In this document: positions 57,530 to 64,000 of the stretch, in pieces
Layout of the letters: every line of letters starts with the position of its first letter
How positions within the stretch are numbered: position 1 is the stretch's first letter
Assembly: GCA_965218555.1 (NCBI GenBank)
Contig: OZ244625.1
Location: forward strand, 4,154,001-4,218,000
Direction: 5' to 3'
DNA length: 64,000 nucleotides
From: JAPPLB01 sp965218555
Lineage (GTDB): Bacteria > Acidobacteriota > Terriglobia > Bryobacterales > UBA6623
Notes under the pieces: generated by a model
Told to the model about the DNA's origin: nothing
Databases searched by the model: none
The model's input: the letters and a program-made list of their open reading frames with translations, nothing else
Made by a program: the position numbers and the translations under genes

Positions 57530-58021
57530 TCAATCGAAACAAAGAGAAGACTGCTTCCAGAAGGCAGTAATCAAGCGCGGTTTGCGGCGCATGCGGCGCA
57601 GCGCTTGGCGAGCACGCGCACTTAGCTCGCGGTAGTCCTTCGGACAGACGTTGGGCAGTTCGTGCTGCTTCCAGTAGGCCCAGAAGTACTGCACCGGGTT
57701 CAGCTCCGGCGCATAGGGCGGCAAGTACTCCGTCACGATGTGCGCCTTGGAGAGTTCGATGAACTCCCGCACCAGGCGGCTGCGGTGGGCCGGCAATCGA
57801 TCCCAGACGATCAGCAACGGTTGGTCGATGTGACGCACGAGCGCTTTGAGAAAGTCGATCACCTCGGCTTGGCTGATCGCGCCGGGATCGAGCCGGAAGT
57901 AGAAGTTGCGCAGCGTCAGCCCCGCTGCGACGGAAAGCCTCTGCCCGTTGAAGTTGAACGCCAGGACGGGCGTCGGGCCGCGCAGCGCCCAACTGCGGCA
58001 ACGATGCGGCTTCTGACTCAA
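57530..58021 (-). CDS. IS630 transposase, DDE part (reached by -1 frameshift)
   Basis: 163 codons in the listed frame, but the real translation begins upstream in the first frame. After a -1 shift the product continues AQTEGRTLVFIDESG, giving the first catalytic Asp, then LIVWDRLPAHRSRLV with the second. The third position reads PELNPVQYFWAYWKQ where the family has E (NPVE), so the third acid appears to be Gln (codon at 57689-57691). If correct, the enzyme would not be active by itself. Confidence 0.85.
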   Translation of the reverse strand: MSQKPHRCRSWALRGPTPVLAFNFNGQRLSVAAGLTLRNFYFRLDPGAISQAEVIDFLKALVRHIDQPLLIVWDRLPAHRSRLVREFIELSKAHIVTEYLPPYAPELNPVQYFWAYWKQHELPNVCPKDYRELSARARQALRRMRRKPRLITAFWKQSSLCFD

Positions 58022-58545
58022 TCCGCTTTCGTCGATGAAGACCAGCGTACGGCCTTCGGTTTGGGCTTTTTTTTAAGGGCCGGGGAAGTCTTGCGCTGCC
58101 AAGTGCGGAGCGCCTTTTCGTTGCGCTCCCGCGCCTTGCCGAGCGGGCGTTGCGGGCTCCAGCCGAGCCCCCGCAGGATCTTCCAGACGTGGCCTTCGTG
58201 GTAGTCGACCCCGAACTCCTCTCCGATCAGGCGAGCGACCCGCGGACAAGTCCACAGCGGCGTGGGGAAGCCGTGTGCCTCGGGGCCTTGCAGCAACAGC
58301 GACACCAGCCGTTCCCGTTGCGCGGCGTCTAACAGCGACTTGCGCCCGGCTCGCCCGGCTTGACGCAGCCCGGCCGGTCCCTGCCGACGGTACTGCCGCC
58401 GCCATGCACTCACGGTTTGCCGCGCGACCTTCAGCCGTCTCGCCGTCTCGGACTGATTCAGGCCTTGGTCGAGCAGTCGCATCGCTTCGAAACGGCGCTT
58501 CTCCAGCGCCTGGAAATCCCGCTTCACCCCTTTGGGGTTGCCCAT
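58018..58545 (-). CDS. IS630 transposase, N-terminal helix-turn-helix part
   Basis: 175 codons from ATG. It carries the two DNA-binding helix-turn-helix units of IS630 enzymes (LDQGLNQSETARRLKVARQT, later the winged GFPTPLWTCPRVARLIGEEF). Its end runs through eight A residues (minus strand, 58067-58074) followed by G, forming the heptamer A-AAA-AAG, the strongest bacterial -1 slippery site. Shifting there joins it to the catalytic frame and gives a product of about 340 residues. Confidence 0.9.
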   Translation of the reverse strand: MGNPKGVKRDFQALEKRRFEAMRLLDQGLNQSETARRLKVARQTVSAWRRQYRRQGPAGLRQAGRAGRKSLLDAAQRERLVSLLLQGPEAHGFPTPLWTCPRVARLIGEEFGVDYHEGHVWKILRGLGWSPQRPLGKARERNEKALRTWQRKTSPALKKKPKPKAVRWSSSTKAD

Positions 58546-58709
58546 ACATATATAGATGCTGCAAATTACTAAAAGGTGTCATAATACTTTGCGGGACTCA
58601 ATAAATTCGCCATCTTCTGAGGGAACCCACGCAACTTTCTTTTGATGTCATATTTTGCTAGCATTGGTTGATCTCGCAGATCGACACACTGACACAAGGA
58701 GTCGCCGCG

Positions 58710-58967
58710 ATGAGTTCCACCATCACCGTCCGTGATATCGATCCTGGGGATAAATCCTGGCTCAAGCGCGAAGCGCGTCATGTCGGCGTTTCGATGGAAG
58801 AGTTCGTCCGCCGCCTCATTCGTGAAAAGCGTGGGAAGGCCGAACACGGTAAGAAACCTTCGGAGGCCTTCAAGCGATATTTCGGACCCGAGCACGGGGT
58901 CGAGTTGCCGCCGCCCGAGCACCATGGCTACAGGCCGGTTGAGTTCGCCGACGAGAACAAAACGTGA
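58710..58967 (+). CDS. Ribbon-helix-helix antitoxin (FitA/VapB-like)
   Basis: 85 residues from ATG 58710, preceded by AAGGAG. An upstream in-frame ATG at 58668 lacks such a site. SSTITVRDIDPGDKSWLKR followed by GVSMEEFVRRLI is the ribbon-helix-helix DNA-binding fold of FitA-type antitoxins. It overlaps the PIN toxin gene by 4 bases. It lies directly downstream of the IS630 element and begins the second restriction-modification region. Confidence 0.88.
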   Translation: MSSTITVRDIDPGDKSWLKREARHVGVSMEEFVRRLIREKRGKAEHGKKPSEAFKRYFGPEHGVELPPPEHHGYRPVEFADENKT

Positions 58968-59413
58968 CCACGCCGGTCGCCTGGCTGCTTGACACAAACG
59001 TCGTCTCGGAGATGATGCGGCCGAACCCGGAGCCGCGCGTCGCCGGGTTTCTCGATATGATCGCCGAGGACGGGATCGGTCTTGCCGCCGTCACCGTCTG
59101 GGAAATCCTCAACGGCATCGGCCGCCTTGACTCCGGAACGCGCCGGGACGAGCTGGCCGAGCGGTTTCAAGATCTTCTTGGCGAGCTTTTCGAGGAGCGG
59201 GTATTCGATTGGACCCTGGCCGACGCCCGGGCGTGCGCCCGCATCATGGAAGTAAAACGGAGACTGGGCGAACCGCTGGACGACCACCTGCCGGACGCCT
59301 TTCTGGCGGCAACTGCGGCGTGTCGCGGTCTCGCCATCATCACACGGAACACCGGCGAGTTTCGAAACACCGGCGTCGAGGCTATCGATCCATGGAACAC
59401 AGCGCAGCGATAA
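58964..59413 (+). CDS. PIN-domain toxin, VapC/FitB type (second copy)
   Basis: 149 residues from GTG. WLLDTNVVSEMMRP holds the first catalytic Asp, VTVWEILNGIGRL the conserved Glu, and LPDAFLAATAACRGLAIITR plus NTGEF the remaining acidic positions, all present. The translational overlap with the antitoxin is typical of vapBC-type pairs. The mod gene of the second restriction system starts 163 bp after it. It differs in sequence from the PIN toxin at 36348-36770, so the two pairs are not recent duplicates. Confidence 0.92.
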   Translation: MTTPVAWLLDTNVVSEMMRPNPEPRVAGFLDMIAEDGIGLAAVTVWEILNGIGRLDSGTRRDELAERFQDLLGELFEERVFDWTLADARACARIMEVKRRLGEPLDDHLPDAFLAATAACRGLAIITRNTGEFRNTGVEAIDPWNTAQR

Positions 59414-59576
59414 GGAGACGGATTATCCATGGGGAAGCGGTCGAAAGGTTTTCAAACGGCTTCTCGGATGCCGGCCCAGACGAGGTTTCTTGCCGCCGTT
59501 TTGTCGTCTGCCTGCCATTCGCCACTGCGCACGCAGATTGTGACCGACCTGCTTGTCGGCAAACAGGGGAGGCCCT

Positions 59577-61490
59577 ATGAAAAAGATCACCGTCAACGAA
59601 CCGGAGACACGCTCGGCCGACATGGTCGCCGAGAACGTCGAACATCTAAAAACCCTGTTTCCCGAGGCTATTAAAGAGGCGAGAGTCGACTTCGATGTGC
59701 TCAGGCAGCTTCTCGGCGGCGAGATTGACGAGCGCGAGGAGAAATACGGCCTCAACTGGCACGGCAAGCGACAGGCGCGGCAGCTCGCTCTGACACCGAG
59801 CACGGGGACGCTGCGACCCTGCCCGGAGGGAAGCGTCGATTGGGATACGACCCGGAACCTGATGATCGAGGGCGACAACCTGGAGGTGCTCAAGCTCCTG
59901 CAGAAGAGCTACGCCGGCAAGGTCAAGCTCATCTACATCGACCCGCCGTACAACACGGGAAAGGACTATGTCTATCACGACGACTACAGCGACAACATCC
60001 GGAACTACCTGGAGTTGACGGGCCAGATCGACAGCGAGAACCGCAAGCTGTCGTCTAACACCGAGGACTCGGGACGGTTCCACACTGTCTGGTTGAACAT
60101 GATGTATCCGCGGCTGAAACTTGCGCGTAACCTATTACTCAACGATGGTCTGATCTTTGTGTCCTGTAACGATAAAGAAGTATCGAATCTACGACGCCTT
60201 CTGGATGAGGTTTTCGGGGAGGAGAACTTCGTCTCGCAAATCGTGTGGAAGAAGTCATACGGCGGCGGAGCCAAGACCAAGCACGTCGTTACACTGCACG
60301 AATATACTCTCTGTTTCGCTAAGTTTAAGGGCACTATCGTGAGGCTCGAGCTACCTCCCAACCCAGAGACAAAGAAGTACTACAAGTTCCGTGATTCAAA
60401 ATTTGGGGTTCGAGGACCATATCGACTTCAGCCGCTTGCCACCACTAGCAATGACGAACGCTTGAACTTGCGCTATGCAATTCCTTATGAAGGCGAGGAG
60501 ATTTGGCCAGAAAAGCAGTGGCAATGGGAACGCCCGAGGACAATGGAAGCACTCGACAACGACGAGATAGTCATCACAAAAAATGAGGGATGCTGGTCAG
60601 TGAATTACAAGCAGTATCTCAAAGATGAGAGTGGAATAGAACGTAGCGCCAAGCCTTTCTCAATACTAGATGGTCCGTACACACAGATCGGAACAGCTGA
60701 AATCGCGCAATTGTTTGGCGATCCTAAGGTTTTTCCTTTCCCTAAGCCTTCTGCCGTTATTAGCCACTTCATTCAGTACGCTCACCCATCAAAGAACTTT
60801 ATTGTGATGGATTTCTTTGCGGGATCGGGCACAACGGGACATGCTATTCAGATCCAGAATGTAGTTGATGGAGGAACGAGACGCTACATTCTTGTCCAAC
60901 TACCCGAACCACTCGACCCAAATAACAAAGACCAGAAGGTTGCCGCCGACTTCTGCGACAAACTGGGTAAACCGCGCAACATTGCAGAACTCACTAAGGA
61001 ACGCCTACGCCGGGCCTCAAAGAAGATCAAAGACGAGAACCCGATGTTCGCCGGCGACCTCGGCTTCCGCGTCTTCAAGCTCGACACGTCCAACATCCGC
61101 GCCTGGGAGCCGGACCGCGGAGACCTGGACAAGGCGCTGCTCGACAGCATCGATCACATCAAACCGGACCGCAGCGAGCAGGACATCCTCTACGAGATTC
61201 TGTTGAAGCTCGGCCTTGACCTCTGCGCGCCCATCGAGACGTGCACCGTTGCGGGCAAGTCCGTCCGCTCCATCGGCGACGGCGCGTTGATCGCCTGCCT
61301 CGACGAGAACATCGCTCGGGAAGAGGTCGAGCCGCTGGCCCTCGGAATCGCCGAATGGCGCGCAGAGTTGGAACCCGCCGGTGACAGCACCGTCATCTTC
61401 CGAGACAGCGCCTTCGCCGACGATGTCGCCAAGACCAACCTCGCCGCCATCCTGGAGCAACGCGGCATCGGGAACGTGCGAAGCTTGTAG
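59577..61490 (+). CDS. mod: Type III restriction-modification methyltransferase (Mod)
   Basis: 637 residues, standard Mod length, from ATG 59577; the frame is open to 59553 but GGGGAGG just before 59577 marks the start. Motif IV is Asp122-P-P-Y-N-T-G and motif I is Asp412-F-F-A-G-S-G-T-T-G, beta-class order. The target-recognition region lies between them (DNA 59960-60810), and 60110-61000 is visibly richer in A and T than the flanks. It methylates one strand of an asymmetric site and forms a complex with Res. A TA-like pair and res follow on the same strand. Confidence 0.95.
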   Translation: MKKITVNEPETRSADMVAENVEHLKTLFPEAIKEARVDFDVLRQLLGGEIDEREEKYGLNWHGKRQARQLALTPSTGTLRPCPEGSVDWDTTRNLMIEGDNLEVLKLLQKSYAGKVKLIYIDPPYNTGKDYVYHDDYSDNIRNYLELTGQIDSENRKLSSNTEDSGRFHTVWLNMMYPRLKLARNLLLNDGLIFVSCNDKEVSNLRRLLDEVFGEENFVSQIVWKKSYGGGAKTKHVVTLHEYTLCFAKFKGTIVRLELPPNPETKKYYKFRDSKFGVRGPYRLQPLATTSNDERLNLRYAIPYEGEEIWPEKQWQWERPRTMEALDNDEIVITKNEGCWSVNYKQYLKDESGIERSAKPFSILDGPYTQIGTAEIAQLFGDPKVFPFPKPSAVISHFIQYAHPSKNFIVMDFFAGSGTTGHAIQIQNVVDGGTRRYILVQLPEPLDPNNKDQKVAADFCDKLGKPRNIAELTKERLRRASKKIKDENPMFAGDLGFRVFKLDTSNIRAWEPDRGDLDKALLDSIDHIKPDRSEQDILYEILLKLGLDLCAPIETCTVAGKSVRSIGDGALIACLDENIAREEVEPLALGIAEWRAELEPAGDSTVIFRDSAFADDVAKTNLAAILEQRGIGNVRSL

Positions 61491-61492
61491 GC

Positions 61493-61830
61493 ATGGCGAC
61501 GGATCGCGAGCCGGCCGTGCTTTCCGCCTTGCAAGCAAAGGTCAGAAATGGACAGTTCGAGTTTTCGCAACATGCCACCGATCAGAGCATCATTCGGGGG
61601 ATCAGCGTGCAGGATGTTCGCGACGCCATCCCGGAGTGCGAACTGATCGCGGACTACCCGGATGACAAATATGGCCCGAGTTGCCTCGTCCTCGGGTTCA
61701 CGGGGTCGGGAAAGCCTTTACACATCCATTGAAGCTACCCATCGAGACCGCTCATCAAGATCATTACTCTGTATGAACCGGATCAGCCAAATGGATCGAC
61801 TTCAAGGCAAGGAGGGAACAACATGGCTGA
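61493..61830 (+). pseudogene. DUF4258 toxin-like protein, broken
   Basis: ATG 61493 opens a frame with VRNGQFEFSQHATDQSIIRG, then GPSCLVLGFTGSGKPLHIH, and meets TGA at 61730-61732, where the family has Cys. In the same frame it continues SYPSRPLIKIITLYEPDQP, and a one-base deletion near 61788-61791 separates this from WIDFKARREQHG and TGA at 61828-61830. The complete family ends YEPDPxxWIDFK. DUF4258 proteins are usually the toxin-like partner of YgiT/MqsA-type antitoxins. A 79-residue fragment remains in the first frame. It starts 2 bp after mod. Confidence 0.85.
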
Positions 61831-62050
61831 CAGCCCTGCCTGGAACGAAACGCTCGTAGACATGAGGGTGACGTATCACCTGGAGGTCAAGGGGCGGCTG
61901 TTCCTCATCGAAAACGTCCCGGCACGCGTCAACATCGAGACGTGTGAGAGACATTTTGCGCCGGAGACGGTTGAGCGCTTGCAACAGATCGTATGGGGGG
62001 AGCGTGGGCCCGTGCGCACCATCCGGACCCCAGTCTACGAATTTGCCTGA
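61823..62050 (+). CDS. YgiT/MqsA-type antitoxin domain protein lacking the zinc Cys
   Basis: 75 residues from ATG with a strong AAGGAGGG 7 bases upstream. WNETLVDMRVTYHLEVKGRL followed by LFLIENVPARVNIETCERHF and a C-terminal RTIRTPVYEFA matches YgiT-type proteins that follow DUF4258 genes. Only one Cys (in IETCERHF) is present, so the CxxC zinc site of classical YgiT/MqsA is absent, as in many members. Its start overlaps the broken toxin frame by 8 bp. It is the intact half of a damaged pair inside the mod-res operon. Confidence 0.8.
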   Translation: MADSPAWNETLVDMRVTYHLEVKGRLFLIENVPARVNIETCERHFAPETVERLQQIVWGERGPVRTIRTPVYEFA

Positions 62051-62084
62051 GTTCCTGAGGGGTCAGATTCTTGGAACGACGGCG

Positions 62085-64000
62085 ATGAAACTCCACTTCG
62101 AACCCAACCTCGATTTCCAGCTTGAGGCGATCGAAGCTGTCTGCGGCCTGTTCCGCGGCCAGGAGGTCTGCCGGAGCGAGTTCACCGTCACACGGGACCC
62201 GGCGGGTCCTCAAGCGCGCCTCGCCTATGCCCGAAACGATCTCGGCATCGGCAATCGGCTGACCCTGCTCGATGAGACAATCCTCGCTAACCTGAATGCT
62301 GTCCAGCTTCGCAACGGCTTGCCGCCCTCCGAGGCTCTGGATTCCGGCGACTTCACCGTGGAGATGGAGACCGGGACCGGCAAGACGTATGTCTATCTGC
62401 GCACGATCTTCGAGCTGAACAAACGCTACGGCTTCACCAAGTTCGTCATCGTCGTGCCGTCGGTCGCGATCAAGGAGGGCGTCTACAAGTCGCTCCGCAT
62501 CACCGAGGATCATTTCCGTGCGCTCTATTCGGGAACGCCCTTCGAGTACTTCCTCTACGATTCCGCGAAGCTCGGTCAGGTGCGGAACTTCGCCACCAGT
62601 CCGCAGATCCAGATCATGGTGGTGACGGTTGGCGCCATCAACAAGAAGGACGTCAACAGCCTCTACAAGGACAGCGAGAAGACCGGCGGCGAGAAGCCGA
62701 TCGACCTGATCCGGGACACGCAGCCCATCGTGATCGTCGACGAGCCGCAGAGCGTGGACGGCGGTCTGCAGGGGCGCGGCAAGGAGGCCCTGGGAAAGAT
62801 GAATCCCCTGTGCACCCTGCGCTACTCGGCGACGCACGCGGACGAGCACCACAAGGTCTATCGGCTCGATGCGGTCGATGCCTACGAGCGCAAGCTGGTG
62901 AAGCAGATCGAGGTGGCGTCGGCGACGGTCGAAGACGCCCACAACAAGCCCTACGTCCGCCTCGTCTCCACGAGCAACCGGCGCGGGGTGATCAGCGCCA
63001 GGGTCGAGCTTGACGTCGAGAAGTTCGGGAAGGTGCGGCGCAGGGAAATCAACGTACATGAGGGCGATGATCTCGAACAGACGACGGGCCGCGCCGTCTA
63101 CCAGGGTTGCCGCATTGGCGAGATCCGTGTCGAAAGAGGCAACGAGTTCGTCGAGCTCCGCGCGCCAGGCAGCGAGCTATACCTCCGTTTGGGAGAAGCC
63201 TGGGGTGACGTGGACGCCCTGGCCGTGCAGCGCGAAATGATTCGCCGGACTATCCGGGAGCACCTCGACAAGGAGAAGCGCCTGCGCCCGCAGGGGATCA
63301 AGGTGCTCAGTCTCTTCTTCGTCGACGCCGTGGATCGATACCGCCGGTACGACGACCAAGGCAATCGTGTCAAGGGAGTCTACGCCGAGATGTTCGAAAA
63401 GGAGTATCGGCGCCTCGCCAAGCATCCGGACTACCAAACCCTCTTTGCAAGCGTAAATATCGAGGCGGCTGCCGAAGAAGTCCACAACGGCTACTTCTCC
63501 ATCGACCGCAAGAAGGTGGGCGGCCATACCGTCGAGGTGCTCAAGGATACCCGCGGCAACAGCAAGGCCGACGACGACACCTACAACCTGATCATGAGGG
63601 AGAAGGAGAAACTGCTGAGTCTGGAGACGCCGCTCAAGTTCGTCTTCTCTCACTCGGCCCTGCGCGAGGGCTGGGACAACCCCAACGTTTTTCAGATCTG
63701 CACGCTCCGTGACATTCGGACCGAGCAGGAGCGGCGGCAGACGATCGGTCGCGGCCTGCGCCTGTGCGTCAACCAGCAGGGAGAGCGCCTACGCGGCTTC
63801 GACGTCAACACGCTCACGGTCGTTGCGACGGAGAGCTATGAAGAGTTCGCCGAGAATCTACAGCAGGAGATCGAGCAAGACACGGGGGTCCGCTTCGGCG
63901 TCGTCGAGACGCATCAGTTTGCGGCCATTCCCGTCTCCGGCAAAGAAGGAGAGACGACGGCTCTCGGCGTCGAGGCGTCGAGAGATATCTGGGAGCACCT
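62085..64000 (+). CDS. res: Type III restriction endonuclease Res subunit (5' part)
   Basis: The visible 638 codons start at ATG 62085 and continue beyond the window. It begins MKLHFEPNLDFQLEAIEAV, typical of Res. Walker A is in Met94-ETGTGKTYVY, motif II is Asp219-Glu-Pro-Gln, RYSATHADEH is motif III, and ERRQTIGRGLRLCV is motif VI. The C-terminal nuclease lies outside. With Mod it cuts DNA near unmodified inverted sites after ATP-driven scanning. It is 34 bp after the YgiT-type gene, so the whole set is probably one operon. Confidence 0.95.
   Translation, partial: MKLHFEPNLDFQLEAIEAVCGLFRGQEVCRSEFTVTRDPAGPQARLAYARNDLGIGNRLTLLDETILANLNAVQLRNGLPPSEALDSGDFTVEMETGTGKTYVYLRTIFELNKRYGFTKFVIVVPSVAIKEGVYKSLRITEDHFRALYSGTPFEYFLYDSAKLGQVRNFATSPQIQIMVVTVGAINKKDVNSLYKDSEKTGGEKPIDLIRDTQPIVIVDEPQSVDGGLQGRGKEALGKMNPLCTLRYSATHADEHHKVYRLDAVDAYERKLVKQIEVASATVEDAHNKPYVRLVSTSNRRGVISARVELDVEKFGKVRRREINVHEGDDLEQTTGRAVYQGCRIGEIRVERGNEFVELRAPGSELYLRLGEAWGDVDALAVQREMIRRTIREHLDKEKRLRPQGIKVLSLFFVDAVDRYRRYDDQGNRVKGVYAEMFEKEYRRLAKHPDYQTLFASVNIEAAAEEVHNGYFSIDRKKVGGHTVEVLKDTRGNSKADDDTYNLIMREKEKLLSLETPLKFVFSHSALREGWDNPNVFQICTLRDIRTEQERRQTIGRGLRLCVNQQGERLRGFDVNTLTVVATESYEEFAENLQQEIEQDTGVRFGVVETHQFAAIPVSGKEGETTALGVEASRDIWEH

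Larger units (their letters stand above)
57508..58601 (-). mobile_element. IS630-family insertion sequence
   Basis: About 1094 bp. Left end TTGAGTCTCGCATAGTAT (57508-57525) and the reverse complement of the right end TTGAGTCCCGCAAAGTAT match at 16 of 18 positions. TA is found on both sides (57506-57507 and 58602-58603), the target duplication of this family. It holds two overlapping transposase frames on the minus strand. Confidence 0.92.

Noticed and set aside
61730..61732. TGA as selenocysteine in the DUF4258 gene
   Set aside because: The family has Cys here, which made it worth considering, but a separate one-base loss follows, so the gene is simply broken; other genes in the window end at TGA.

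Overview
This is GC-rich chromosomal DNA from a bacterium most like an Acidobacteriota, Bryobacterales (Solibacter-like) lineage. The support is a Solibacter-type TIGR03437 C-terminal domain (309-3380), a very large TonB-dependent receptor with an N-terminal carboxypeptidase-regulatory-like repeat (24224-27471), a paired DUF1552 and DUF1587/1592/1588/1585 planctomycete-type cytochrome gene set (31355-35046), and many secreted proteins of unknown role. The lineage is inferred from gene content only.

Layout. 1-6.8 kb: the end of a LutC-type LUD protein, two secreted proteins and a TrmB-type regulator. 7.6-11.3 kb: dxr, rseP, an OmpH/Skp-like chaperone and a small membrane protein. 11.3-18.3 kb (minus strand): miaA-lysA, a GAF-GAF-SpoIIE phosphatase, deoC and the archease-rtcB RNA repair pair; a VirB11-type ATPase fragment lies beside rtcB. 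18.4-24.2 kb: a class III aminotransferase, an MFS transporter and def-fmt-argJ. 24.2-35.0 kb: a TonB receptor broken by two lesions, a secreted protein, a transposase scar, an ankyrin-repeat protein and the DUF1552/cytochrome pair. 35.0-48.3 kb: repeats and a defence island with a Phd-PIN toxin-antitoxin pair, a SNF2/HepA-type helicase, a DUF262 scar, a broken higB plus higA, a large beta-class DNA methyltransferase and an SF2 helicase-nuclease. 48.3-57.4 kb: a two-domain glycosyltransferase, a Wzt/Wzm-type exporter, a glycoside-hydrolase-like protein and a membrane-anchored sulfatase-fold enzyme. 57.5-64 kb: an IS630 element, an RHH-PIN toxin-antitoxin pair, and a second type III-like restriction-modification operon (mod, DUF4258/YgiT pair, res) that runs off the window.

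Most notable observations. (i) Two type III-like systems share a layout: an intact PIN-domain toxin-antitoxin pair just upstream, and a second toxin-antitoxin pair inside whose toxin gene is broken while the antitoxin is intact. (ii) A dispersed, nearly palindromic 150-177 bp MITE-like repeat is present four times. One copy carries a 4-bp target duplication, and another sits exactly between the higA Shine-Dalgarno sequence and its start codon. (iii) Both methyltransferases have a compositionally foreign target-recognition region. (iv) The IS630 element keeps its ends and a classic -1 slippery site but appears to have Gln at its third catalytic position.
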